In this document: piece by piece, positions 18,333-26,713 of the stretch | Numbering within the stretch: the stretch's first letter is position 1 | Layout: the number at the start of each line of letters is the position of its first letter | Source of the DNA: Salibaculum sp035270045 | GTDB lineage: Bacteria > Pseudomonadota > Alphaproteobacteria > Rhodobacterales > Rhodobacteraceae | Length of the DNA: 64,000 nt | Assembly: GCF_035270045.1 (NCBI RefSeq) | Contig: NZ_DATFIP010000031.1 | Location: 11,578 to 75,577 of the forward strand | Direction of reading: 5' to 3' | The notes under the pieces: generated by a model | The model's input: the letters and a program-made list of their open reading frames with translations, nothing else | Databases searched by the model: none | Told to the model about the DNA's origin: nothing | Position numbers and translations under genes: made by a program

Positions 18333-19190
18333 TCAGGGCTGTGCGGGCTGAACCGTGATGCTGTCCAGGTCGATCGTGCCCAGTCCCCGCAGGAGGGCAA
18401 GCGGTTCGCCGTCGGCCAGGACGACGACACCCTGGTCCGTCACGGCGCTGGACAGCGTCGTACCGGGCCCGCTCGTGTGCAGGATCAGGCTGTCTTCCGT
18501 CGGATTGTAATCCATGACCGTCACATCCCCGCCCAATACGGTGAAGGTGTCAGAGCCGCTGCCGCCATCAAGGACATCCCCATCGCCTCCGGTCACGTGA
18601 TCGTTTCCGGCGCCACCGTTGACGTAGTCGCGCGCAGCGATCGCCTCGTTGGCGGCACCATCGACAAGATCGTCACCGTCGCCGCCATGCAGAACGTCCT
18701 CGCCCCCGCCACCGGTCAGCGTGTCATCGTCGAAACCGCCCAGCAGGGAATCGGCGCCATCGCGGCCGTGCAGAACATCTTGTCCCGCGCCGCCGATCAG
18801 CGCGTCACCGCCGTCACCGCCATCCAGCCAGTCATCGCCAACGTAGCCAAAGAGCGTGTCTGCACCGTCGCCACCCGACAGGCGGTCGACGCCGTCGTGG
18901 CCGTGCAGCGAATCCGCGCCCGGCCCGCCCTCGATCATGTCATCGCCTTCGCGCCCATCTATGTAGTCGTCGCCTTCAAGGCCCGCGATAACGTCGGTCT
19001 CTTCGCCGCCATAAAGCTCATCCGCGCCTTCGCCACCCTCGATCAGCGAGACCAGGGTATCGGCGGCCTCATCCTCCAATTCGGGCGCCTCGTCCGGATC
19101 GGGACTCTCGTCAGTGTTGTCCTGCCACGGCATGTCGACAATGGCCGACCCTGCCAGCGCGATCCCCACGAGACCAAGTAAAGGAAACAT
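18333..19190 (-). CDS. RTX-type calcium-binding repeat protein
   Basis: A 285-residue protein made mostly of hemolysin-type nonapeptides (GGxGxDxLx), which bind calcium and fold into a parallel beta-roll outside the cell. About nine to ten units run from residue 50 to 200, for example GGDGADTLFGYVGDDWLDGG and GGAGQDVLHGRDGADSLLGG. The N-terminus has a short hydrophobic stretch (LLGLVGIALAGSAIV) and then an acidic segment. The C-terminus (DTFTVLGGDVTVMDYNPTED) resembles the cap following RTX repeats. No enzymatic domain is present. Export could be by the hydrophobic N-terminus or by a type I system, but none is nearby. It sits between truB/DUF1643 and rpsO, an unusual place. Confidence 0.85.
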   Translation of the reverse strand: MFPLLGLVGIALAGSAIVDMPWQDNTDESPDPDEAPELEDEAADTLVSLIEGGEGADELYGGEETDVIAGLEGDDYIDGREGDDMIEGGPGADSLHGHDGVDRLSGGDGADTLFGYVGDDWLDGGDGGDALIGGAGQDVLHGRDGADSLLGGFDDDTLTGGGGEDVLHGGDGDDLVDGAANEAIAARDYVNGGAGNDHVTGGDGDVLDGGSGSDTFTVLGGDVTVMDYNPTEDSLILHTSGPGTTLSSAVTDQGVVVLADGEPLALLRGLGTIDLDSITVQPAQP

Positions 19191-19329
19191 ACTCAGACCC
19201 CTTCAAAAAACTAATTTCTACGAACCTGACGGCCCGGCATTGCAAGGTCGCGTCACAATCTTCGAGAGTCTTGTAGCATTTTTCGGCAACCAGCGGTGTG
19301 CAAAGTGAACAGAGGGTTAATCCCCAGGG

Positions 19330-19836
19330 CTAATCCCAGGGTTCGGGGATCCGGCTGTAGGAAATATACAATGGGTGCCGTGGATGACCGTGCTTCGTGA
19401 GGCCCAGGTGAAGAAGCGGCGCGCCGGTGGCTCGCAGCAATGCCTCGACCCGTGCTCCGCGGTCAAGGTGGGCGCCATGGCTGCCCCAGGCGCAGATGAC
19501 CCGGTCGGCCCAGTCCGCGCCCGCGCGAATGGCCTGGTCGTTCTCGGGACCCACGGGATCTGGCGCGCCGCGCATCTTCCGTGGGTCGGTGTCGCGCCAG
19601 GCGAAGATATTTGTCACGCGGAAGCCGCCGAAGCCCAGCGTGCGGGCGCGACGCTCACAGCGTTCGACGGTTGGGTCGTTCTGAACCTCGGTCGCCGTCG
19701 AGGGGTTCAGCATGACGAAGAGCACCTTCTCTCCGCTCGGATTCCAGACCCGCGTCAGCGCATAGCGATAACGTTCGCAGTCGGAATAGATCGCGGTCGA
19801 GGGCGCGTCGCCCTTGGTATATGTGCGGGTGATCAT
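19330..19836 (-). CDS. DUF1643 domain-containing protein
   Basis: Family of unknown function, 168 residues here. Recognised by CERYRYALTRVWN, VLFVMLNPSTATEVQNDPTV followed by ERCERRA, FGGFRVTNIFAWRDTDPR, and a conserved CAWGSHG segment. The frame extends upstream to 19944 but recognisable similarity begins at ATG 19836, 108 bp in. It is probably cytoplasmic, with no signal or membrane segment. DUF1643 genes often occur near mobile or defence-related loci, but nothing of that kind is visible here. It lies 111 bp downstream of truB. Confidence 0.8.
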   Translation of the reverse strand: MITRTYTKGDAPSTAIYSDCERYRYALTRVWNPSGEKVLFVMLNPSTATEVQNDPTVERCERRARTLGFGGFRVTNIFAWRDTDPRKMRGAPDPVGPENDQAIRAGADWADRVICAWGSHGAHLDRGARVEALLRATGAPLLHLGLTKHGHPRHPLYISYSRIPEPWD

Positions 19837-19947
19837 GGCCACTGTTCTGCCCCGATGAGGCGTGGAAGGGAAGGGTGGGTCGCCGGACGCCGCTGTTTGC
19901 CGGACCAGCCCGGCAAATGCGCCCCGCCCGCCGTCCCGCAACATCCG

Positions 19948-20853
19948 TCAGCCGCGTACGAAAACCCGGCTCGGGTGCAATTCCCCGGCCTTGAACACAC
20001 CAACCGCAATCGCCTCTTGGCCATGAGCGGCCCAGCATTCGTCGCCGTAATCCACGTCGCCGATGACCATGGCTGGGTTGCCGTTGCGCAGGCGGGCGAT
20101 GCTGGCTTCGGGGCAATGGACGCGGGGCAGGTCATCGAGCCCGTCTTCGAGCGGCCGCAGGTAGTGGTCCAGCTCGGATGACTTCGCTTTTTCGTCAAGA
20201 AGGGAGATGGCAACCCCTTCTTCGGCGGTGAAGGGTCCTGACCAGGTCCGGCGCAGCTCGGTGACATGGCCCAGGCAGCCCAGCGCCTTGCCGAGGTCGC
20301 GCGCGATGGCGCGGACATAGCCGCCCTTGCCACAAGTCATTTCCAGCACGGCGTGATCGGCATCGGGCCGGTCGATCAGAAGCAGTTCCTCGACCCAGAG
20401 CGGACGCGCCGAGATCTCGAAGTCCTCGCCGTCCCGCGCGCGCTTGTAGGCGCGCTGCCCGTCGATCTTGACGGCGGAGTAGGCGGGCGGGACCTGCATG
20501 ATCTCGCCTACGAGGCAGCCCAGCGCCTGTTTGATCGCGTCGTCATCCGGGCGGGCATCACTGGTCGCGATCACCTCGCCCTCGGCGTCGTCGGTGTTCG
20601 TGGCCTGACCCAGCCGCACGGTGAAGGTATAGGCCTTGAGCGCATCGGTGACATAGGGAACCGTTTTCGTCGCCTCGCCCAGGGCCACGGCCAGGACGCC
20701 GGTCGCCGCAGGGTCCAGCGTGCCCGCGTGCCCGGCCTTCTTCGCGCCAAAGGCCCAGCGCACCTTGTTGACCACCGACGTCGAGGTGATCCCGGCGGGT
20801 TTGTCGACCACCAGCCAGCCGGAAATGTCGCGGCCCTTGCGTTTGCGCCCCAT
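19948..20853 (-). CDS. truB: tRNA pseudouridine(55) synthase TruB
   Basis: Makes the universal pseudouridine 55 in the T-loop of tRNAs. The 301-residue protein opens with GWLVVDKPAGITSTSVVNKV and has catalytic Asp47 in GHAGTLDPAATGVL, then YTFTVRLGQATNTDDAEGEV and CGKGGYVRAIARDLGKALGC. A short PUA-like C-terminal region follows. The cluster rbfA - glycosidase - truB - (DUF1643, RTX) - rpsO - pnp is the usual translation/RNA order with three insertions. The gap to the upstream glycosidase gene is 33 bp. Confidence 0.96.
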   Translation of the reverse strand: MGRKRKGRDISGWLVVDKPAGITSTSVVNKVRWAFGAKKAGHAGTLDPAATGVLAVALGEATKTVPYVTDALKAYTFTVRLGQATNTDDAEGEVIATSDARPDDDAIKQALGCLVGEIMQVPPAYSAVKIDGQRAYKRARDGEDFEISARPLWVEELLLIDRPDADHAVLEMTCGKGGYVRAIARDLGKALGCLGHVTELRRTWSGPFTAEEGVAISLLDEKAKSSELDHYLRPLEDGLDDLPRVHCPEASIARLRNGNPAMVIGDVDYGDECWAAHGQEAIAVGVFKAGELHPSRVFVRG

Positions 20854-20886
20854 GGCAAGTCTCCGATCCAGTCGAGAGCGCGTGGG

Positions 20887-21627
20887 TTAGTCCGCGCCGC
20901 CGTCGCCGTCAACCGGAGCGAGGACGCCGACGATGGGTCCGAGCGTCCAGCCGAAATCGCTGCGCCCCAACTGCGGGGCGTGCAGGCGGCTCACCTTGCC
21001 GTCGAAATAGAGGGCATCCGCGAGCCCCAGCCGGTCGCGGAAGAGCGTTGCGAAGTCGTGGAAATTGACCGGTGCCTCGGAGATGGCAAAGACCGCGCGG
21101 TCGCCGCTGGCGCTGGTACCGACGCCGTTGCGGATGTAGCGCGACGTGCCGCCGGGGATCAGGCGCGGATGCAGCACGCCGTCCAGCACCAGCATTGGCC
21201 CCGACTGGGTGGCGTGGCGGCAGCCGGGGCGGTCCGCAAGGTAAGCGCGGGTCTCGATCACGCGGGCGCTGTCGTCCGTGATGCAGAAGATGCCATTGGG
21301 CAGCAGGCCGAAGTTGCCCGGACCATCGCTGGCGATCACGTGCATTTCCTCGCGGTCGTTCTCGATGTAGTGGCCGACCGGGCTGCGATCCTCGTGATAC
21401 ATGCCAGCGTTCATCGCAAAGGCAAGCGGGCGGTCTGCGTGCTGTTCGACAGCGGAAAAACTTCCCAGGATATCACCCGCGTCATCGCGCAGGAACAGGC
21501 GCAAGCCCTCGCGGTCGGGGTCCACCTCGCAGATGGTGAAGGCCTGGTCCAGGTGAGTGATCCCGGTGCAGTCCACCGCCCCGGCGGGGGCCGCCCAGAG
21601 CACCAGCAGCGCCAGAAACCCGCGCAT
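20887..21627 (-). CDS. secreted phosphodiester glycosidase family protein (DUF2233/NAGPA-like)
   Basis: A 246-residue exported protein of the phosphodiester glycosidase (NAGPA/DUF2233) family, whose members cleave sugar-phosphodiester links. Signal peptide MRGFLALLVLWAAPAGAVDC; domain motifs include FAMNAGMYHEDRSPVGHYIE, NFGLLPNGIFCI, ATQSGPMLVLDG and RNGVGTSASGDRAVFAISEA. The ATG overlaps the rbfA stop in a TGATG junction, so it is coupled to rbfA although functionally unrelated. A TTG at 21630 is an alternative start. The substrate is not known; a surface polymer is a guess. Confidence 0.85.
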   Translation of the reverse strand: MRGFLALLVLWAAPAGAVDCTGITHLDQAFTICEVDPDREGLRLFLRDDAGDILGSFSAVEQHADRPLAFAMNAGMYHEDRSPVGHYIENDREEMHVIASDGPGNFGLLPNGIFCITDDSARVIETRAYLADRPGCRHATQSGPMLVLDGVLHPRLIPGGTSRYIRNGVGTSASGDRAVFAISEAPVNFHDFATLFRDRLGLADALYFDGKVSRLHAPQLGRSDFGWTLGPIVGVLAPVDGDGGAD

Positions 21628-22022
21628 CAATCGTCGAGATCCTGCCGCACCTTCTCGTCGGCGAAGATCTCGCGGGTGCGGTCCATGCGTTCGAAGGTGT
21701 CATCCACGCGGAAACGCAGCTCGGGCACATGCTTGAGCTTTATCTGCTTGCCCAGGAAGTGGCGCAACTCGCCCTGGTGACGCGCCAGGCGCTGCACGGC
21801 CTCCTCTGCGCCATCGCCGCCGAGGGGCAGGACAAAGGCGGTGGCGATACGCAGATCGGGGCTGACCCGGACCTCGCCCACGGTGATCGACATGCGCGAC
21901 AGGTCGGGGTCATGCAACTCGCCCCGCATCAGCACGTCCGACAGGGTCCGGCGGATCAGTTCGCCGACGCGCAGCTGGCGCTGCGAGGGTCCGGAATTGC
22001 CTTGGAACTTGTTCTTTGCCAT
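21627..22022 (-). CDS. rbfA: 30S ribosome-binding factor RbfA
   Basis: Late 30S maturation factor acting at the 5' end of 16S rRNA. The 131-residue protein has the KH-type fold motifs SQRQLRVGELIRRTLSDVLM, then PDLSRMSITVGEVRVSPDLR, and HFLGKQIKLKHVPELRFRVD followed by DTFERMDRT. ATG 22022 begins the conserved protein; the frame is open far upstream but that is antisense to dapB. It is divergent from dapB with 82 bp between start codons, which must hold both promoters. It ends in a TGATG overlap with the glycosidase gene. Confidence 0.95.
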   Translation of the reverse strand: MAKNKFQGNSGPSQRQLRVGELIRRTLSDVLMRGELHDPDLSRMSITVGEVRVSPDLRIATAFVLPLGGDGAEEAVQRLARHQGELRHFLGKQIKLKHVPELRFRVDDTFERMDRTREIFADEKVRQDLDD

Positions 22023-22104
22023 GCCGTCCATGTAAGGGGTCCGCGACGGGATGCCAAGCGCAGCGGCTGCCGCCGGGCGCAAACATGACGGAAGGACAGC
22101 ACAG

Positions 22105-22920
22105 ATGACTGACACACCGGGAATCGTGATCACTGGCGCGTCCGGCCGCATGGGCAGGATGCTGATCGAGACCGTCGTCTCTTCCGAAGTCTGCCAGTTG
22201 GTCGGCGCACTTGAACGGCCCGGCCACGACTGGATCGGCCAGGATATAGGTGCCGCCATGGGTGGGCGGCCGCTGGGGGTGACGGTCAGCGACGACCCTG
22301 TCGCGGCCTTTGCCGTGGCCCAGGCGGTCATTGATTTTTCCGCGCCCGCCGCGACAGTGGAATTCGCCGAACTGGCGGCGCAGGCCCGTGCCGTGCACGT
22401 GATCGGTACCACGGGGCTGTCGGACGATGACCTGGACAAGTTGAAGATCGCCGCGCGCCATGCGGTGATCGTCCGGGCGGGGAACATGTCGCTTGGCGTC
22501 AACCTGCTTGTCCAGTTGACCAAGCGCGTCGCGGCCGCCCTGGACGAGGATTTCGACATCGAGGTGATAGAGGCGCATCACAACCGCAAGGTGGACGCGC
22601 CCTCGGGCACCGCGTTGATGTTGGGTGAAGCCGCCGCCGAGGGACGTGGCCGCGATCTGTCCGAGGTTTCCGACCGGGGGCGCGACGGAATCACGGGGGC
22701 CCGCGAGCGGGGCGACATCGGGTTTTCGGCGATTCGCGGCGGCGACATCGTGGGGGAACACGACGTGCTTTTCGCCGGTCCGGGCGAGCGGATCATCCTG
22801 CGCCATGTCGCCAGCGATAGGCGCCTCTTTGCCAAGGGCGCACTACGCGCCGCGCTCTGGGGGCAGGGCCAAAAGCCCGGCGAATTCGACATGATCGACG
22901 TGCTTGGCCTGACCGACTGA
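22105..22920 (+). CDS. dapB: 4-hydroxy-tetrahydrodipicolinate reductase
   Basis: NAD(P)H-dependent reductase of the diaminopimelate/lysine pathway. The 271-residue protein has the dinucleotide site ITGASGRMGRML, the conserved IGTTGLSDDDL, GNMSLGVNLL, and the substrate signature EAHHNRKVDAPSGTAL with the catalytic His/Lys pair. The C-terminus FAKGALRAALW matches the family. ATG 22105 is used (GGAAGG 9 nt upstream) rather than the in-frame ATG 22051. It is divergent from rbfA. Confidence 0.96.
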   Translation: MTDTPGIVITGASGRMGRMLIETVVSSEVCQLVGALERPGHDWIGQDIGAAMGGRPLGVTVSDDPVAAFAVAQAVIDFSAPAATVEFAELAAQARAVHVIGTTGLSDDDLDKLKIAARHAVIVRAGNMSLGVNLLVQLTKRVAAALDEDFDIEVIEAHHNRKVDAPSGTALMLGEAAAEGRGRDLSEVSDRGRDGITGARERGDIGFSAIRGGDIVGEHDVLFAGPGERIILRHVASDRRLFAKGALRAALWGQGQKPGEFDMIDVLGLTD

Positions 22921-22977
22921 TCCATCACGCTGCGCCCCGCGTATTCTGGCAGAGACATCAAATGCGGAGGTCTCGTC

Positions 22978-23334
22978 ATGCGTGGAATTTTCTTTGCTTT
23001 TATACTGTGCGTTTCCGGAGGCACCGTTGCGGCCTTCGAAAGGGTGGATGACAAGGGCCGGTTTCTGGATCTTGTCGCCGACAAGGAATTGCGTCTTGGA
23101 CTTTTCGGCGTCAGCCTGCATGTTGGCGAGGAAGGCACGATCTCCGGGTCGGCTGCAGGTTGGGACCTGACCGGCACGTGGGCGTGGCATGACGGCTACT
23201 TTTGTCGCGAGATCGACTGGTCAGGCACCGAGATTTCCTACAACTGCCAACTTGTGGAGCATCGCAACGGTGAGCGCATCCGCTTTACCGTCGATCAGGG
23301 CGCGGGGCGACAGGCCACCTTCAGCCTGCGATAG
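22978..23334 (+). CDS. small secreted protein of unknown function
   Basis: A 118-residue precursor with a clear signal peptide (MRGIFFAFILCVSGGTVAAF) and a small beta-rich body containing LRLGLFGVSLHVGEEGTISG, then WAWHDGYFCREIDWSGTEIS and YNCQL. Two cysteines could form a disulfide. GGAGG precedes ATG 22978. It lies 57 bp after dapB and similar small proteins follow dapB in related genomes, where they are sometimes mislabelled as reductases; nothing here suggests that activity. It is convergent with the sdhAF4-like gene (2 bp between stops). Confidence 0.7.
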   Translation: MRGIFFAFILCVSGGTVAAFERVDDKGRFLDLVADKELRLGLFGVSLHVGEEGTISGSAAGWDLTGTWAWHDGYFCREIDWSGTEISYNCQLVEHRNGERIRFTVDQGAGRQATFSLR

Positions 23335-23336
23335 GA

Positions 23337-23519
23337 TCAAAAGTCGTAGGCGATGCCTTTCTTTTCCCAGTCGCCGTAGCGGACGGGTTCAGGCCCGTCC
23401 CGGCCTCCAAGTTCGACTGGAAGATCCTCGGGTGCGGCGGCCTTTCGGCGCTCGGCGGCCTCGGCCAGGGCGCGTTTGGCGGCGTCGGGCAGGTCCTTCG
23501 GGGTCTCGCTCATCTTCAT
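23337..23519 (-). CDS. DUF1674 protein, SdhAF4-like succinate dehydrogenase assembly factor
   Basis: A 60-residue protein ending GPEPVRYGDWEKKGIAYDF, which is the diagnostic C-terminal signature of the DUF1674/SDHAF4 family (in eukaryotes the chaperone for flavinylated SdhA). The N-terminal half is an Ala/Arg/Glu-rich helix. ATG 23519 or ATG 23513 can start it. It is divergent from rsmB with 61 bp between starts, an arrangement seen in other Rhodobacterales. The function in bacteria is inferred from the family. Confidence 0.82.
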   Translation of the reverse strand: MKMSETPKDLPDAAKRALAEAAERRKAAAPEDLPVELGGRDGPEPVRYGDWEKKGIAYDF

Positions 23520-23580
23520 GTCCTTGTAAGGCTGACGCGCCTGATATAGGCCGCAGCAATCCGTCGGCCAAGGGGGCGCC

Positions 23581-24861
23581 ATGTCTCGGGACACGTCACA
23601 GCAAGGACTGGCGCCGCGCCGCGCGGCGCTGCATTTGCTCGACCAGGTGACGGGGGAACAGCGCCCGATGTCCGAGCTGCTGTCCGAGGGCGCGCTGGAT
23701 CACCTGGATCCCGAGGGTCGCGCCCGCGCACAGCGCCTGGCCACCCAGACCCTGCGCGGCCTGCCGCGGGCCGATCGGATGTTGGCACGGTTCCTGCAAA
23801 AGACCCCACCGTTGCACGTGCGCAACATCTTGCGCCTGTCCACGATCGAGCTGGCCGGGGGCGAGGCCGCGCATGGCGTGGTCAACGCCGCCGTTGCGAT
23901 GGTCGGAATGAACAAGCGCACCGCTGGCATGAAGGGGCTGGTCAATGCCGTCCTGCGCAAGGTGGCCGCCGACCTGCCAGGGGGCTGGGACAAGCTGGCG
24001 GTGCCACGCCTGCCGAAGTGGCTGCGCGAGCCGTTGAAAGCGGCCTATGGGCCGCAGGTCGTGGCGGAAATCGAGCGGGCGCATTTCGCTGGGGCGCCGC
24101 TGGACCTGACCGCCAAGACCGATCCCCAGGCCGTGGCCGAGGCCGTTGGCGGCACGGTTCTGCCCACGGGCACCGTGCGGCTGGCCAAGGGCCGGCAGGT
24201 CTCTGGATTGCCGGGGTATGAGGCGGGCGATTGGTGGGTTCAGGATGCTGCCGCCGCGCTGCCCGCGCGCATGTTGGCCGCGCAGCCGGGCGAGCGGGTG
24301 CTGGACCTTTGCGCCGCGCCGGGCGGCAAGACCCTGCAGCTGGCCGCGACCGGCGCCGAGGTTACGGCGCTGGACATCTCCGATGGGCGCATGGGACGTG
24401 TGCGCCAGAACCTGAAACGCGCTGGTCTGAGCGCGGATCTGGTCGTCGCCGATGCCCTGACCTACGAGGCCGCGCCCTTTGACGCGATCCTGCTGGACGC
24501 GCCCTGTTCGGCGACGGGCACGATCCGCCGCCACCCTGACCTGCCCCATGCACGGGACGGGTCGGATTTCCAGAAACTTTTTCAGCTTCAAGCGGCGCTG
24601 ATCGACCGGGCGCTGGCCCTGCTCAAGCCCGGCGGACGGCTGGCCTTTTGCACCTGCAGCCTGTTGCCCGACGAGGGCGAGGTGCAGGTGGAAGCGGCGC
24701 TCGCGCGTCACCCGGAATTGCGCGTCGAGGCGGCCGATCCGCCGGGAATGGACGCGACCTGGCACAGTGAGCCGGGCGGCCTTCGCCTGCGCCCCGATCA
24801 CTGGGCGGATCGGGGCGGGATGGATGGCTTCTACATGGCCCTTCTGCGAAAGCCTGCGTGA
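23581..24861 (+). CDS. rsmB: 16S rRNA (cytosine-5) methyltransferase RsmB/NOL1-NOP2 family
   Basis: SAM-dependent RNA m5C methyltransferase, 426 residues. An N-terminal NusB-like helical domain (residues 1-140: RRAALHLLDQVTGEQRPM to NAVLRKVAADLP) precedes the Rossmann methyltransferase core with SAM motif VLDLCAAPGGKTLQLA, catalytic-loop DAPCSATGTIRRHPDL and the second Cys in FCTCSLLPDEGE. This architecture is that of RsmB (C967). The neighbouring DUF1674, heparinase-like and purH genes form a conserved Rhodobacterales neighbourhood. Confidence 0.94.
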   Translation: MSRDTSQQGLAPRRAALHLLDQVTGEQRPMSELLSEGALDHLDPEGRARAQRLATQTLRGLPRADRMLARFLQKTPPLHVRNILRLSTIELAGGEAAHGVVNAAVAMVGMNKRTAGMKGLVNAVLRKVAADLPGGWDKLAVPRLPKWLREPLKAAYGPQVVAEIERAHFAGAPLDLTAKTDPQAVAEAVGGTVLPTGTVRLAKGRQVSGLPGYEAGDWWVQDAAAALPARMLAAQPGERVLDLCAAPGGKTLQLAATGAEVTALDISDGRMGRVRQNLKRAGLSADLVVADALTYEAAPFDAILLDAPCSATGTIRRHPDLPHARDGSDFQKLFQLQAALIDRALALLKPGGRLAFCTCSLLPDEGEVQVEAALARHPELRVEAADPPGMDATWHSEPGGLRLRPDHWADRGGMDGFYMALLRKPA

Positions 24862-24980
24862 CTTGATCCGCACCAGCCTGTATAAGCCGGGGCAACAAGA
24901 GATGCGGAACGCACCCGGTTTTCGAGGCAGCAGGATTGGCCAGCAGGACCCCCAGACCCCGTTCGGGCCATGTCACGCGC

Positions 24981-26690
24981 ATGGACAGGCTACACGCCCG
25001 TCTGGCCGCGCGGGCGCGGCCCGCAACGGGCTTCGTTTCCTCTCCCGAGCCCAAGGTGATCGGCCATTTCGCGCGCGGGCGACAGTTTCTGGCGGGCAAT
25101 TTCCTGATTCATGGTGAACTGGTTGAGGCCAAGGGCCGCTCGATCTGGGAGGCCGCCGACCAGGTCGCGCATGGGCCGGAACTGGTGCAGGGGTTCACCT
25201 GGCTCGACGACCTGGCCGCCGTGGGCGACGCAAGGGCGCGGGCCACCGCGCAGGGCTGGCTCGCCGAATGGATCGAGCGCTTCGGCAAGGGCGCCGGTCC
25301 CGGCTGGACGCCTGACGTGGCCGGGCGGCGTCTTGTCCGATGGATCACCCACGGGCTGTTCCTGCTGCGCGGACAGGACAAGGCGGCCGCAGACGCCTAT
25401 TACCGATCCGCCGCGCGGCAGACGATATTCCTGTCGCGACGGTGGAGGGCCGCGCGCCCCGGTCTGCCGCGCTTCGAGGCGTTGGCCGGGTTGATCCACG
25501 CGGGGCTTTCGCTGCAGGGAATGGAGGCCCGTGTCGGCCCCGCGGTGGCGGCGCTGGCGCATGATTGCAAGGTGCAGATCGGACCCGACGGGAGTATCCC
25601 GTCGCGCAATCCCGAGGAATTGCTGCACATCCTGTCGCTGCTCACCTGGGTGAGATCGGCATTGGCAGGGGCCGACCGGGCCGCACCCGAAACCCTGTTG
25701 TCGGCCATTGCGCGGATCGCACCCACTCTGCGTGCGCTGCGCCATGCCGATGGTGGGCTGGCGCGGTTCCACGGCGGCGGCCGTGGGCTGGAGGGTTGGC
25801 TGGACCAGGCCCTTGTCGCCTCGGGCAACCGCGACCTGCCGGAGCGGCGCCTCTACATGGGCTATGGGCGACTTGCCGGTGGCCGGACGACCGTGGTGAC
25901 GGACGCGGCCAGCCCGCCCGACGGGATGGCCTCGCTTGACGCCCATGCCGCGACGCTGGCCTTCGAGCTGACCTCGGGACGACGGCCGATCATCGTCAAC
26001 TGCGGTTCGGGGCGCAGCTTCGGGCCCGAGTGGCGCCGGGCCGGGCGTGCCACGCCCTCTCATTCGACCCTCGTGCTCGAGGGCTATTCCTCGTCCCGGA
26101 TCAGCCAGACCGCGCGCGATGGCATCGAGCCTCTGGATGACACCCCGGGCGATGTGCGCTCGGAATTCACAGGGCTGTCCGACGGTTTGCGGCTGGCAGC
26201 GGCACATGACGGCTATCGCCGCAGTCACGGTCTGACCCATGTGCGCACCCTCGATCTTGACCATGGCGGTCGTGGTCTGGCGGGCGAGGACCTGCTTACG
26301 ATCCTGGCGGACCGCGACCAGCCCGCCTTCGATGCTGCGCTGGACCGCAACAGCCTGCAGGGCATTCCCTGGCTGCTGCATTTCCACCTGCATCCCGAGG
26401 TAGAGGCCGAGATCGACCTGGGCGGGGCGGCGGTTTCGCTGACGCTGAAATCGGGCGAGATCTGGGTTTTTCGGCAAGACGGGGCCGAGACGCTGGATCT
26501 CAAGCCCTCGGTCTACCTGGAATACGGGCGGTTGCGTCCGCGCGTGACACAACAGGTGGTTTTATCCGGGCGCGCAATGTCCTATTCGACGCGCGTGCGT
26601 TGGTCGCTGGCAAAGGCGCAGGACACGCCGCTGGCCGTGCGTGACCTTGAAGACCGCCTGCCAGGCACCTTTGCCGACGGAACTGACTAG
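24981..26690 (+). CDS. heparinase II/III family protein
   Basis: Predicted polysaccharide lyase-like protein of about 569 residues. An N-terminal alpha-toroid (residues 60-290, e.g. GPGWTPDVAGRRLVRWITHG and LPRFEALAGLIHAGLSLQGM) is followed by a beta-rich heparinase II/III domain (GMASLDAHAATLAFELTSGR, RPIIVNCGSG, HSTLVLEGYSSSRI). No signal peptide is evident, so the family's usual periplasmic site is uncertain. ATG 24981 is preferred; an upstream in-frame TTG at 24936 would add 15 residues and neither has a strong RBS. It lies between rsmB and purH, a typical order in this group. Confidence 0.85.
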   Translation: MDRLHARLAARARPATGFVSSPEPKVIGHFARGRQFLAGNFLIHGELVEAKGRSIWEAADQVAHGPELVQGFTWLDDLAAVGDARARATAQGWLAEWIERFGKGAGPGWTPDVAGRRLVRWITHGLFLLRGQDKAAADAYYRSAARQTIFLSRRWRAARPGLPRFEALAGLIHAGLSLQGMEARVGPAVAALAHDCKVQIGPDGSIPSRNPEELLHILSLLTWVRSALAGADRAAPETLLSAIARIAPTLRALRHADGGLARFHGGGRGLEGWLDQALVASGNRDLPERRLYMGYGRLAGGRTTVVTDAASPPDGMASLDAHAATLAFELTSGRRPIIVNCGSGRSFGPEWRRAGRATPSHSTLVLEGYSSSRISQTARDGIEPLDDTPGDVRSEFTGLSDGLRLAAAHDGYRRSHGLTHVRTLDLDHGGRGLAGEDLLTILADRDQPAFDAALDRNSLQGIPWLLHFHLHPEVEAEIDLGGAAVSLTLKSGEIWVFRQDGAETLDLKPSVYLEYGRLRPRVTQQVVLSGRAMSYSTRVRWSLAKAQDTPLAVRDLEDRLPGTFADGTD

Positions 26691-26713
26691 ACCTGCCCAG
26701 GGGGGCCTTTTCG

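Noticed and set aside
18560..19060. Regular short-period DNA repeats, possible CRISPR or tandem repeat
   Set aside because: The period is 27 nt and in frame, encoding RTX nonapeptides; units vary at third positions, so it is protein repetition rather than an array.
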